Source of the DNA: SIG607 sp045648445 | GTDB lineage: Bacteria; Bacillota; Clostridia; Oscillospirales; Acutalibacteraceae | NCBI GenBank assembly: GCA_045648445.1 | Contig: JAZRNY010000008.1 | Span: 1 to 15,790 of the forward strand | DNA: 15,790 bases | Reading direction: 5' to 3' | Shown: positions 1-8,281 of the stretch, piece by piece | Numbering within the stretch: position 1 is the stretch's first letter | Layout: each line of letters opens with the position of its first letter | Notes under the pieces: model-generated | The model's database searches: none | What the model was told of the DNA's origin: nothing | What the model saw: only the letters and a program-made list of their open reading frames with translations | Made by a program: the position numbers and the translations under genes

Positions 1-30
1 TCATTTCTACAATCATGAAAGAATACAGAT

Positions 31-67
31 AAAAACAAAACTGACTCCGCTTGAAAAACGAAGTCAG
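31..67 (-). terminator. Rho-independent terminator after the SPOCS/LysM gene
   Basis: Read on the minus strand, CTGACTTCG and CGGAGTCAG form a 9-bp stem with one G-T pair around a 9-nt loop, followed by TTTTGTTTTT. It lies about 100 nt past the stop of the leftward gene ending at 164 and is the first good terminator after it. It could equally serve a short transcript starting in between, but no gene is seen there. Confidence 0.75.
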
Positions 68-163
68 TATGTCGCTTAAAATTCAATACGCACTACCATA
101 GTGTGCCTTTTTATGCTGTCTGCACAAATTGGGGCAGTTCAACTTAGTATGCCGTATTTTACG
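68..163. other. Noncoding spacer with a short inverted repeat
   Basis: No gene is supported here. The stretch holds a small palindrome (CACTA-CCA-TAGTG, about 92-104). On the minus strand, codons in frame after the TAA of the upstream gene stay open for 26 residues and include a Cys/His-rich run (CPNLCRQHKKAH). This could be chance or the relic of a longer C-terminus or of an inserted element. Confidence 0.35.
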
Positions 164-1693
164 TTAAATTATAGGTATTAAAATTTGTTTATCGCATTCA
201 ATTATTTCTGAGTTTAATCCGTTAATAAGACGAACTTCATTTAAATCCGAATTATACATTTTTGCAATATCCCAAACTTTTTCGCCTTCTTTTGCAAAAT
301 AAATTATCATTGAACAATCTTGTCGTTTAGATATTTTATTTTTATCATCATATACGATTTCATATATTAATGGATATGTTTTTTCCTCACTTAAAGGTAG
401 GTTAACTCGATATTCTATTCTATATTCAACACCGTTATCATTTAGTAAAGTATAAGATACACTAACAGGTTCAAAAATAGCATCGCACTTTAATTTTCCG
501 CTAACATTATAATCAAGTTGTTTTTTGTAGGTAAACTCCTGCTTTTTTTCAAAATAAGATACTTTATCTGCACTGCCAATTGCTAAAACACATATATTAA
601 CTGTTGCTTTAACGTTTAAAACTCCATCATTAAATGAGCAGTTTACTATTTCGGTTTCACTCCAGGTATCAATAATACTGTTAATATGAGCATCACCGAA
701 ATCTAAATTGGTTTTAAACATATAGTTATCACCAAAATGTCCTACTACACTTTCGATATTCATATCCTTTTTTGTTACTTTAACTTCATAATCGGTAGAA
801 TAAAGGTCACTAATAATCGGAATTTTTTCGTTACAATAACTTTTAACAGATACGTTAAGTTTAGCGCTTAACTGCATTGAACGTTGTTCGTTACTGCTAA
901 CTATTGGTTTTACCTCAAGATAGCAAAGACTAACCTTAGCCGAAGATACACATTCATCAAACACTCCGCCAATTTCGAGCAACTGGCTAAAAGGCACCAC
1001 ACTTTTATAAACAGCGCACTGTTTTTCACATCTATACAATACCGTTACCGATAAATTACCCTTTACCGATACTTTATTTTTAATAGGTTTTACCTCGGTT
1101 ACAGTAGGATATGCGCTATATCTTAATATGTTAATTATAGACGGCTGTCCTGATGAAAGTGTCAGTTCTTCTTCTAAAAGCATATTTTTTTCGGCATTTC
1201 CAATAGAATTCAAAGCGGGAATTTCCTGACGGTCAATTTGAATTTTATCTTCTTCAATATCGGCAATTACATCGTATTTTTTCATCAGTATTGCTCTTAA
1301 AGAAGCGGTTAATGCTCCGTGAACCGAAACTTTTCTTTCGGTCACAACTCTACAATTCAAATATTCGTTTTTAAGATTTGCTTCTATAACAGCCCCGGTT
1401 AAATCCTCATTAACGTCAAAAGTTTTACTAAACGGAAAAATATGCTCGTAACTGAATATGGCGCCATCATTATCACAATAAAGCAAATTAATACATACAT
1501 GGCCATCTATAACAAGGCTCATACCGTTTACCGATTTTGAAGTTATTCTACCCTCGCACTTACATTTCAACATTTTATTAATTTGAGCAAAATAATCGGG
1601 TAAAACAAAATCTTCATCAATAGGAATTTCGCCACTTCCGCTATAAACGGCGTCATTTACTGCCAAAGGTTGTCTTATAATCTTCAAATCCAT
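164..1693 (-). CDS. SPOCS (DUF3794) and LysM domain protein, sporulation-associated
   Basis: A 509-residue protein with no signal peptide. It contains beta-rich SPOCS/DUF3794-type repeats, recognisable around residues 27-97 and 190-245 (hydrophobic VxVxGxLxVxVLYxC pattern) and a weaker one around 315-395. It ends in a single LysM module (465-509: EGEKVWDIAKMYN, then LNEVRLINGLN and ILIPII). In Clostridia this architecture is found in spore coat/cortex-associated proteins. LysM binds peptidoglycan or chitin-like glycans, so a role in assembling the spore envelope is inferred rather than shown. The start at 1693 has an AGAGG Shine-Dalgarno site. The gene stands alone, between the terminator of the SPFH gene and its own terminator at 31-67. 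No confident vegetative or sporulation sigma-factor promoter could be picked in the AT-rich 90 nt upstream. Confidence 0.85.
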   Translation of the reverse strand: MDLKIIRQPLAVNDAVYSGSGEIPIDEDFVLPDYFAQINKMLKCKCEGRITSKSVNGMSLVIDGHVCINLLYCDNDGAIFSYEHIFPFSKTFDVNEDLTGAVIEANLKNEYLNCRVVTERKVSVHGALTASLRAILMKKYDVIADIEEDKIQIDRQEIPALNSIGNAEKNMLLEEELTLSSGQPSIINILRYSAYPTVTEVKPIKNKVSVKGNLSVTVLYRCEKQCAVYKSVVPFSQLLEIGGVFDECVSSAKVSLCYLEVKPIVSSNEQRSMQLSAKLNVSVKSYCNEKIPIISDLYSTDYEVKVTKKDMNIESVVGHFGDNYMFKTNLDFGDAHINSIIDTWSETEIVNCSFNDGVLNVKATVNICVLAIGSADKVSYFEKKQEFTYKKQLDYNVSGKLKCDAIFEPVSVSYTLLNDNGVEYRIEYRVNLPLSEEKTYPLIYEIVYDDKNKISKRQDCSMIIYFAKEGEKVWDIAKMYNSDLNEVRLINGLNSEIIECDKQILIPII

Positions 1694-1784
1694 AATGAAT
1701 ACCTCTCTTTTTTAAACTAGTAATATATATTAAAAGTAACCGAAAAATATTCATTATGACTTAATATAATAACTTTACGAATAG

Positions 1785-1810
1785 AAAAAAGACCCAAACG
1801 GGTCTTTTTT
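1785..1810 (-). terminator. Rho-independent terminator overlapping the SPFH stop codon
   Basis: AAAAAAGACCC (1785-1795), loop AAAC, GGGTCTTTTTT (1800-1810): a perfect 11-bp inverted repeat. On the minus strand it gives a GC-core stem followed by a T-run. The stem starts inside the TAA stop of the SPFH gene (stop codon 1809-1811). The repeat is symmetrical, so it could also work on the plus strand. Confidence 0.85.
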
Positions 1811-2753
1811 ATTCACAACATTCATCTTTCTTTTTTGGTTTTGGAGGATCAACAGCTTCGGGAGTAGTATCACCAATTCCTGTAGTTTCCGAGAAAATAA
1901 CGTTAGATTTAGTCATATTAACCGCATCAGTAGGTACGATAATTTTAGATGCTCTGCCATTGCTCATAGAAACCAACGCTTCATATTTTTTAAGTTCTAA
2001 CACGGCGTCGTTAATTCCCGCTTTCATTAAAGCAGCAAGACCGTCAGCCTCTGCCTTTTTAGCAAGATAAATTGCCTTTGCTTCACCTTCGGCTCTTGCA
2101 ATTCTGGCGTCTCTTTCGCCTTCGGCAGCAAGTATCATAGCCTGCTTTTCACCTTCGGCTCTTGTAATGGCGGCGGCCTTGTGTCCTTCGGCCTGTAGTA
2201 AAGTTTCACGTCTGTCGCGCTCAGCCTTCATCTGCTTTTCCATTGCATTTTGAATTTCAGCAGGAGGAATAATATTTTTTAGTTCTACTCTATGAACCTT
2301 AATTCCCCATTTATCGGTTGCCTCATCAAGAATTTCGGTCATTTTAGCATTAATTGTATCGCGCGAAGTAAGAGTACCATCCAATTCAAGTTCACCAACT
2401 AAGTTACGCAATGTTGTAGCGGCAAGATTAGCGAGTGCAGAAATAGGATTAACGGCACCATAAGCATATAATTTAGCGTCATATATAGCGTAATAAATTA
2501 CGGTATCAATCTGCATTGTTACGTTATCTTTGGTAATAACGGGTTGAGGAGGAGAATCAAGCACCTGTTCCTTTAAAGTTACGCGCTTAGAAATTCTTTC
2601 TATAAGTGGTATTTTAAAGTGTATACCTGCTGACCACGTAGTTCTATACTTACCCAAAAGTTCAATTACAAACTCATGAGCCTGTGGTACAATTTTTAAA
2701 CAAAAAACAAAAATTAAAACCACTAACACAAAAAATCCAATCAAATAAGGCAT
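1809..2753 (-). CDS. SPFH/Band 7 (stomatin/QmcA-like) membrane protein
   Basis: About 314 residues. An N-terminal hydrophobic segment (about residues 3-20, LIGFFVLVVLIFVF) is followed by the SPFH fold with typical landmarks: IVPQAHEFVIELLGKY, KIPLIERI, TKDNVTMQIDTVIYY and LKNIIPPAEIQNAMEKQ. A charged helical region then carries AEGH/AEGE/AEGE/AEGE at an exact 11-residue period. The tail is Pro/Lys-rich and ends in DECCE. SPFH proteins oligomerise on membranes and organise microdomains, often with proteases or NfeD-type partners; no NfeD gene is adjacent. An ATG at 2759 lies only 2 nt from the GGAGG, whereas the ATG at 2753 has the normal 8-nt spacing and is preferred. Monocistronic: own promoter at 2783-2811 and own terminator. 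Confidence 0.92.
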   Translation of the reverse strand: MPYLIGFFVLVVLIFVFCLKIVPQAHEFVIELLGKYRTTWSAGIHFKIPLIERISKRVTLKEQVLDSPPQPVITKDNVTMQIDTVIYYAIYDAKLYAYGAVNPISALANLAATTLRNLVGELELDGTLTSRDTINAKMTEILDEATDKWGIKVHRVELKNIIPPAEIQNAMEKQMKAERDRRETLLQAEGHKAAAITRAEGEKQAMILAAEGERDARIARAEGEAKAIYLAKKAEADGLAALMKAGINDAVLELKKYEALVSMSNGRASKIIVPTDAVNMTKSNVIFSETTGIGDTTPEAVDPPKPKKKDECCE

Positions 2754-2782
2754 ATACATAACCTCCTTAAATTTATATTTTA

Positions 2783-2811
2783 ATTATATCACAACATAAA
2801 TATTTTGTCCA
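2783..2811 (-). promoter_or_regulatory. Promoter of the SPFH gene
   Basis: On the minus strand, TGGACA (plus 2806-2811), a 17-nt spacer and TATAAT (plus 2783-2788) preceded by TGn (extended -10). It lies about 30 nt upstream of the chosen start and is back to back with the rightward promoter at 2832. Confidence 0.8.
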
Positions 2812-2831
2812 CTAATTTTTATGCTATACTA

Positions 2832-2860
2832 TTGACAAAAATCAACCGTAATATTAAACT
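2832..2860 (+). promoter_or_regulatory. Probable promoter of the hydrolase gene
   Basis: A perfect -35 TTGACA at 2832-2837. With 17-nt spacing the -10 would be TAAACT (2855-2860), which matches the consensus only moderately. The good -35 and the position just before the Shine-Dalgarno site support it; the exact -10 is uncertain. Confidence 0.5.
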
Positions 2861-2878
2861 TAACTTGAGGTGTTTTTT

Positions 2879-3637
2879 ATGGATATTTCTGTAATAAGTT
2901 TTAATATAAGACATTACAACGACAAAAACGGGCATTCTGTACCTGAACGTATTCCCCGTATTTTCGGTATTTTAAAGGAAGAAAATGCCGACGTTATAGG
3001 TCTTCAGGAGGTACGTCCTCACTGGGAAGATGCTATAAAAGAGAATTTGCTTACCGAATACGATATGTTTTTGAAATACAGAGCCGAAGCACCCGATAAC
3101 GAGGCTTCTCCTATTTTTTGGAAAAAAGATAAATTCACTTTTATAAAAAGCGGTTACTTTTGGTATTCGGATACACCAAACATACAATCAAAAGGTTGGG
3201 ATGAAGTATACGACTGCCACAGAATGTGTTGTTATGTTAAATTAATGGAAAACAGTACTAAAAAGGAATTTTTATTTTTTAATACTCATTTTGGTTTTGG
3301 TGATAACTGTCAGATAAAAAGTGTTGACCTTATTAAAAAATACACCAATGAATTTTCTAATCTTCCCATATTTATTACGGGAGATTTTAATATGAAGGTT
3401 ACCGAACCCGGATATGCACAAATGACTAAATACTTTACTGACGTTAACACAGTAACACAAAATTATGACGGTATTACATACCACGGTTATTACGAAGATA
3501 TTAATGAATGTCGATTAATAGATTATTGCTTCATTAATAGAAATGTAAAAGGAATATCCTATAAAGTTCTTAATAAAACCTTTGACGGCAAATTCCCGTC
3601 TGACCACTACGGATTAAAATTTGAATTAGAACTATAA
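2879..3637 (+). CDS. Endonuclease/exonuclease/phosphatase (EEP) family hydrolase
   Basis: A 252-residue, probably cytoplasmic metal-dependent phosphodiesterase or phosphatase with the full EEP motif set: FNIR (8-11), LQEV with the metal-binding Glu44, NTHFG (135-139), GDFN (168-171), RLIDYCF (212-218) and the C-terminal SDH (241-243, catalytic His). The family cleaves phosphodiester bonds in nucleic acids, lipids or inositol phosphates. This short stand-alone form is common in gut Firmicutes and Bacteroidota, and its substrate cannot be read from sequence. A GTG at 2870 overlaps the Shine-Dalgarno site (GAGG 2867-2870); the ATG at 2879 has 8-nt spacing and is chosen. There is no signal peptide. 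It is the only rightward gene in the left half, divergent from the SPFH gene and convergent with the kinase-esterase gene. Confidence 0.9.
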   Translation: MDISVISFNIRHYNDKNGHSVPERIPRIFGILKEENADVIGLQEVRPHWEDAIKENLLTEYDMFLKYRAEAPDNEASPIFWKKDKFTFIKSGYFWYSDTPNIQSKGWDEVYDCHRMCCYVKLMENSTKKEFLFFNTHFGFGDNCQIKSVDLIKKYTNEFSNLPIFITGDFNMKVTEPGYAQMTKYFTDVNTVTQNYDGITYHGYYEDINECRLIDYCFINRNVKGISYKVLNKTFDGKFPSDHYGLKFELEL

Positions 3638-3672
3638 AAATGAGCGTTGCTAACCGCAACGCTCTTATTTTA
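3637..3672. terminator. Bidirectional terminator between convergent genes
   Basis: GAGCGTTGC (3642-3650), 5-nt loop, GCAACGCTC (3656-3664): a perfect 9-bp stem. It has TTATTTTATT on the plus side and AAAAAT (a T-run on the minus strand) on the other. It serves the hydrolase ending at 3637 and the leftward gene ending at 3670. Confidence 0.85.
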
Positions 3673-5577
3673 TTCAAAAATTTCGGTTAATTTATCGGCA
3701 AGTCTTTTGCCAAGCAAGTTTTTTGTTGGCGGATGGATATCATCGTCCTCGCAAATATCGGCGCATTTTACAAGATAGGCATTATCTATTTTTTCTGCCG
3801 CCTGAGCCTGTTTTTGCTGAAGCACAGTCCAGCCTTCGCGACTACACGTTTTATAGTTAGCAAGCTGAACAATAATGAATGGTAAATTTTCATCCATTAA
3901 ATCTAATCGCCATTTTTCTATAAACTTTTCAAGAAGCTTATCGTAAATAGTATAGTCTTTACCGGTGGTGTTGCCTTCTCCTTGATACCAAATTGCCGCT
4001 TTAACGTTAAAGGGTATCATTTTAGCAAATTTCTCGTTATAAAGATTACCGTCCTTATTCCATACGTACAAAGGATTCTTATAACCTTCGCTTCTTTCTT
4101 CATCTGGAATAAAGCAATCGGTATTATCTAAATAACCCTTTGGCAAAAATGCCTGAAGCACCCCTGCCCCTTGTGAACAAACGATAAGTCCTACCTTATT
4201 ATCGGTTTTTCCGACCAATTCAAGACCCATATAATAACCCACTGCAGAAAAACGTGGAGCATTCGACTTTTTAAGGGAACACCAGCCCTCGTCAAACGTA
4301 AAGGCGCTGATATCCTCTTCGTTAGTACCAAAAATGCGAAGTTGTTCATTTTCCTCGAAAGTTTCGGGGTTAACGCCTGCATGGCGAAGATTATAACGGA
4401 TATTCGATTGCCCTGCGACAAGGTAAACGTCACCAATCCATACGTCTTCAAAAACCTTTTCAGTCGAATTAAGTTTAACCTTTAATTCATAAGGGCCGCC
4501 GTAATTTAAGGCAGGAAGTGTTATAAGCCATTTTTCACCGTTACTTTGAGCAGCGCCTTTAAGTCCGTTAAGTTCGACTTCAATTTCGCCCTTACCCTCG
4601 CCAAAGATACGAATTTCCTTATTAGCCTGCAAAACCATACCGCTTGTGAAAAGTCGGCTTAATTTTAGTTCATCATTATCCGTTAAATATTTATTTAATT
4701 CATAGGGTTTAATTCTTATTTCTTCGGGGTCGTAATCGGGAATTGCCTCGGTATTGGTGGCAACGAAAGCGCTGACTCTTATGGCAAATTCCAAGGAAGA
4801 ATACATATCCCCCGTTTTAAGATAATTATTAATAAAGGCGGCGGAAAAACTATCCCCCGCGCCTACTGTAGACACAGTTTCCACTCGTTTTCCAAATAAT
4901 TTATATGTTTTATTTGTGCTTCTTTCAAAACCTATTGCGCCTTTAGCGCCCATAGTTATAATTATAACCTTCAAATTTTTAAATTTATCGGCAAGATTTT
5001 CAATAGATTCTTCTAACGAAAAATCTTTACCGAAAATCACTTTATTAACAAAACTTAATTCTTCATCACTTATTTTAAGAATAGTTGCATTATTAACAGC
5101 AAATGCAACTGCCTTTTCACTTGAAAAAGGCGCTCTGATATTAACGTCTACAAATACTTCTTCAAACTTTTCTCTTTTTATAAGCGACGATAATGAATTA
5201 AAATTATATTCACTTCTAAGCGATAAAGTCCCAAAGTATAAAATATCACCTTTTTCTGAGGTAACGTTTTCAGTATTTATGTAATCATAAGCAACGTCGT
5301 TTAATAAGTTATACGAAGGTATAGAATCCTCGTCCAAAGTAACAAGACATTTGCCTGTCTGCTTTTCAATAACGGTTATATATTTATCACTTACACCCTT
5401 ATTTTTTATTTCTTCTATAGTTTTTGTTGATAGACTATCATTTCCAACGCCGGAAATAAGGCAAGCCTGTCCACCGTTTTTAACAAAATGAGCAGCAAAA
5501 TTAAACGGCGCTCCACCAATTACACTTTTATCGGAATATACGTCCCACAAAATTTCTCCAAATGCCAATACTTTCAT
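3670..5577 (-). CDS. PfkB-family sugar kinase fused to a sialate O-acetylesterase-type SGNH esterase
   Basis: 635 residues with two enzyme domains. Residues 1-292 are a ribokinase/PfkB kinase of fructokinase type: GGAPFNFAAH near the start and the ATP/anion-hole motif VGAGDSFSAAF (238-248) with catalytic Asp242. A linker (about 293-304) leads to a beta-sandwich-like segment and a SASA/DUF303-type esterase: GQSN (389-392, nucleophile Ser391), WYQGEGN (530-536) and DIHP (613-616, Asp613/His615). Both catalytic sets look complete. The inferred job is deacetylating a sugar and phosphorylating it in the cytoplasm; no signal peptide is present, so any acetylated substrate must be imported. It is the last gene of the leftward operon, 14 nt after the ATPase gene, with its own AGAGG site. 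The reading frame is open throughout, so this is a real fusion in this sequence. The kinase substrate (fructose or another sugar) is not known. Confidence 0.9.
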   Translation of the reverse strand: MKVLAFGEILWDVYSDKSVIGGAPFNFAAHFVKNGGQACLISGVGNDSLSTKTIEEIKNKGVSDKYITVIEKQTGKCLVTLDEDSIPSYNLLNDVAYDYINTENVTSEKGDILYFGTLSLRSEYNFNSLSSLIKREKFEEVFVDVNIRAPFSSEKAVAFAVNNATILKISDEELSFVNKVIFGKDFSLEESIENLADKFKNLKVIIITMGAKGAIGFERSTNKTYKLFGKRVETVSTVGAGDSFSAAFINNYLKTGDMYSSLEFAIRVSAFVATNTEAIPDYDPEEIRIKPYELNKYLTDNDELKLSRLFTSGMVLQANKEIRIFGEGKGEIEVELNGLKGAAQSNGEKWLITLPALNYGGPYELKVKLNSTEKVFEDVWIGDVYLVAGQSNIRYNLRHAGVNPETFEENEQLRIFGTNEEDISAFTFDEGWCSLKKSNAPRFSAVGYYMGLELVGKTDNKVGLIVCSQGAGVLQAFLPKGYLDNTDCFIPDEERSEGYKNPLYVWNKDGNLYNEKFAKMIPFNVKAAIWYQGEGNTTGKDYTIYDKLLEKFIEKWRLDLMDENLPFIIVQLANYKTCSREGWTVLQQKQAQAAEKIDNAYLVKCADICEDDDIHPPTKNLLGKRLADKLTEIFE

Positions 5578-5591
5578 ATAAAATACCTCTT

Positions 5592-6341
5592 TTATTTAAT
5601 CAAACAGTAATATATACCGTTATCCTGTTTTATTTTTATGCCGAAAATATTATTAATTATATCACTTTTTAAAATATTTTCAGGTGTATCAAAAGCGACT
5701 ATATCTCCTTCGTTAATAACCATAATACAATCAGAATAGTTAAATGCAAGTGATATATCATGCATAACCGTTACTATTCCTTTACCTGAATCTGCCAAAT
5801 TTCTTAATATACCCATTAAATTAATTTGATGAGCAGTATCAAGAAATGTGGTTGGTTCATCAAAAAGGATATAATTAGTATTTTGAGCAAGAGAAAGGGC
5901 AATATAAGCCTTTTGTACCTGTCCGCCTGATAGAGTTTTTAAAGGTCTGTCTTCGTAGCCACTAAGCCCCATTTGTTTTATTGCTTTTTCTGCAATTAAT
6001 AAATCTTCATTACTATATTTTCTTGGATAAGAAAGATACGGAAATCTACCATGAAGAACCAACTGTCCGACAGTCATATCCGGAATATTTCGCATTTGAG
6101 TAAGATAAGTTACCTTTTGAGCAAATTCTTTCCTTTTTAAGTTTTTAGTATTAATACCATCAACTGTGACCTCGCCCGAAAAAATCTCATTCAAATTTGA
6201 TATAGCCTTTAAAAGCGTTGATTTTCCCGAACCGTTTTCACCAATAATACTTACTAAAGAATTTTGGTTTATAGAAAAAGATAGGTTATTGATTACGGTT
6301 TTTTTATTATACCCTGCACTTAAATTGTTCACGTTAAGCAT
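5592..6341 (-). CDS. ABC transporter ATPase, FepC/BtuD/FhuC-like (iron-siderophore/haem/corrinoid importer)
   Basis: A 249-residue nucleotide-binding subunit with all key motifs: Walker A GENGSGKST (34-42), Q-loop Gln82, signature LSGGQ (137-141), Walker B ILFDEP (158-163) and switch His194 (VMHD). The NIPDMTVGQLVLHGRFPY stretch and a fairly short C-terminus are typical of the family serving class-II importers for Fe-siderophores, haem or cobalamin. Its start overlaps the permease gene by 8 bp and its GGGAGG site lies inside that gene, suggesting translational coupling. It powers import through the permease encoded just upstream. Confidence 0.93.
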   Translation of the reverse strand: MLNVNNLSAGYNKKTVINNLSFSINQNSLVSIIGENGSGKSTLLKAISNLNEIFSGEVTVDGINTKNLKRKEFAQKVTYLTQMRNIPDMTVGQLVLHGRFPYLSYPRKYSNEDLLIAEKAIKQMGLSGYEDRPLKTLSGGQVQKAYIALSLAQNTNYILFDEPTTFLDTAHQINLMGILRNLADSGKGIVTVMHDISLAFNYSDCIMVINEGDIVAFDTPENILKSDIINNIFGIKIKQDNGIYYCLIK

Positions 6342-7353
6342 GGTGGTTACCTCCCTTTACTAAAATAAAAATAAAGAAAGGAGCGCCTAAAAATGCCATT
6401 ATAATACCTACCGGTATTTCGTAAGGTGAAAATACACTTCTTGAAATAGTATCACAAAGCGTTAAAAATGCTCCGCCGAAAATGGCAGATAAACCTACTA
6501 AATGCAAAGTTTTATTTCCCGAAAGTCTTCTGACAATGTGAGGAATAATAAGACCCACAAAGGAAAGAAGTCCCGCTACGCTAACGGCTGAACCTGCAAG
6601 CAAAGCAGAAATAAGCAAAAACAGTATTCTTTTACCCTCGTAATTCAGCCCTAATGATTTAGACTGTTCAGGTCCCAAAGTAATAATATCAAGTTCGTTT
6701 GTAAGGAAAAATAAAGAAAAGATACAAATAGTAATTATAACCATTGCAGGAATAAGCCTTTCATATGTTACAGCAGAAAAATCGCCGATTTTAAAGTCGT
6801 TACTTAAAACCGAAACTTCGGGCGAAAATGTAGTTATTGTATCTGAAAAAGCGCCAAGCAAACTATTAATAGCAACACCTATAAGTATAACTGTAGAACG
6901 AGATGCTCCCCATTTTTTTGAAGCAATACTTACAGTCATAACGGTTAAAAAAGCGCCAATAAAAGCAAACACTGAAATTATAATTCCAGAATAAAACGAT
7001 AGGGCCGTACAAAGTGTTACTGCAAATCCCGCGCCTGAATTCACGCCAATTACACTTGGAGAAGCAAGTTTATTTGAAAGGACGTTTTGAATTATCACAC
7101 CCGAAACGCTGAGCGCTATACCGCAAAAAACACTTGCCAAAGTTCTAGGTAATCTAACGTACAAAAATATTCTGCCAATTGTATTTGTTTTAAGCCCGTT
7201 TTTAAAAGCAAAAATAAGTTCTTTTACCGAAAAAAATGTGCTTCCCGTAAAAATACCAAAAAGAATAGATAACGCCAGTAATATACTGCCGATAAAATAT
7301 AAAATGATTATTCTTTTTTTACTCACACATAAGTTTGCTTTTAAGAATTTCAT
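6334..7353 (-). CDS. FecCD-family permease of a metal-chelate/corrinoid ABC importer
   Basis: A 339-residue polytopic membrane protein with about nine or ten hydrophobic segments. Family landmarks are RLPRTL (68-73), QNVLSNKLASP (a variant of the usual NPLASP, 89-99), GLLSFVGLIIPHIVRR (261-276) and EIPVGIIMAFLGAPFFIFIL near the C-terminus. It forms the channel with the ATPase encoded next to it and takes substrate from the lipoprotein encoded before it. The first ATG (7353) overlaps the end of the lipoprotein gene by 35 nt and has no clear Shine-Dalgarno site; a GTG at 7326 is a possible alternative. Either way the genes are coupled. Confidence 0.92.
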   Translation of the reverse strand: MKFLKANLCVSKKRIIILYFIGSILLALSILFGIFTGSTFFSVKELIFAFKNGLKTNTIGRIFLYVRLPRTLASVFCGIALSVSGVIIQNVLSNKLASPSVIGVNSGAGFAVTLCTALSFYSGIIISVFAFIGAFLTVMTVSIASKKWGASRSTVILIGVAINSLLGAFSDTITTFSPEVSVLSNDFKIGDFSAVTYERLIPAMVIITICIFSLFFLTNELDIITLGPEQSKSLGLNYEGKRILFLLISALLAGSAVSVAGLLSFVGLIIPHIVRRLSGNKTLHLVGLSAIFGGAFLTLCDTISRSVFSPYEIPVGIIMAFLGAPFFIFILVKGGNHHA

Positions 7354-8281
7354 ATGATTTTGCCCAATTTCCGTTAGGTTTTAAATTAAAGAGTTTTTTA
7401 TCCATTAAATAAACTCTGCCGTTTTTAACAGCATCAAGATTTTCGTATCCCTTATTTTCGTTCAAAAGTTTTTTCGCATTACTTATCGCTTTTTCGCTGT
7501 CATCTCCCATTAAAACGACAAAAATATGATATGGATTCTTATTCATAATACTTTCTATACTAAGATTCTCAAGTAACGTTTTGTCGTTGTCAGCAATATT
7601 TATGCAACCCATATCGTTAAGCATTTCACCAAGTACGGTACCTTCACTACCCTTTGCTTTTACCGAAGATGAAGAAACCCTTAGCATAAGTACTGTTTTT
7701 TGACGTTCGGGAATATCTGCATTTTTAAATTCAGTTTTAATTGCATATATTTGGTCTTTTAAATCCAAACCATTTGTTTTATAAAGTTCTTTTTTACCCG
7801 TAATTGAAGTGCAAATATCAAGCATTGCAAGGTAATCTTCAAAACAGTCTACGTCAAAATATGCAACGTTAATACCTGCGTTTTCAATAGCGGTTTGCAT
7901 TTTTACATTTGAAGAGGAAGAAGCACTTGCCAACACAAAATCTGCATTCGAAGATAAAAGGATTTCAAGACTTGGAGAATGTGCGCCTCCAAGATTTATT
8001 ACCCCTTCACTGCTTATTCCGAAATCTTCAAAGGCATCAACTGCCGTAGCACATATCGTTCCACCAGCCAAAATCCATATATCAGCAAAACTACCGGTAA
8101 GCGCTGCAACACGTTGGGGAACTTTTGATATATTAACCGTTCTTCCCAAAGCATCGGTAAAAGAAAAAATACAATCTTCTTTTATTTGTTTTTCACTTTC
8201 ACATCCCGTAAAAGTAAATAAGCAAATTAGTATTAAACATACCGAAAAAATTTTATAAATCAAGTAATTTTTTCTCAACAT
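7319..8281 (-). CDS. Periplasmic-binding-protein-like lipoprotein (class III SBP, BtuF/FepB-like)
   Basis: About 320 residues. A hydrophobic signal ends in the lipobox FTGC (Cys27 from the ATG start), so the protein should be lipid-anchored outside the membrane. FTDALGRTVNISKVPQRVAAL opens the TroA/BtuF-like fold; SLEILLSSNADFVLAS and the long inter-lobe helix follow. It delivers ligand to the permease encoded next. The family covers Fe-siderophores, haem, cobalamin and some other metal complexes; the ligand cannot be told here. The first possible start is a TTG at 8293, but the ATG at 8281 gives a more usual signal peptide. Both lie inside the reductase-like gene (overlap of 29 or 41 nt), and no strong Shine-Dalgarno site is visible, so translation is probably coupled. 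Confidence 0.9.
   Translation of the reverse strand: MLRKNYLIYKIFSVCLILICLFTFTGCESEKQIKEDCIFSFTDALGRTVNISKVPQRVAALTGSFADIWILAGGTICATAVDAFEDFGISSEGVINLGGAHSPSLEILLSSNADFVLASASSSSNVKMQTAIENAGINVAYFDVDCFEDYLAMLDICTSITGKKELYKTNGLDLKDQIYAIKTEFKNADIPERQKTVLMLRVSSSSVKAKGSEGTVLGEMLNDMGCINIADNDKTLLENLSIESIMNKNPYHIFVVLMGDDSEKAISNAKKLLNENKGYENLDAVKNGRVYLMDKKLFNLKPNGNWAKSYEILKSKLMCE

Noticed and set aside
2870..2878. GTG start for the EEP hydrolase
   Set aside because: It overlaps the Shine-Dalgarno site; the ATG at 2879 has correct spacing. For the same reason upstream starts at 2759, 14285 and 14379 were rejected.
4916..5284. A 122-residue rightward open frame inside the kinase-esterase gene
   Set aside because: It is antisense to the conserved PfkB domain, has no ribosome binding site and a low-complexity composition typical of shadow frames.
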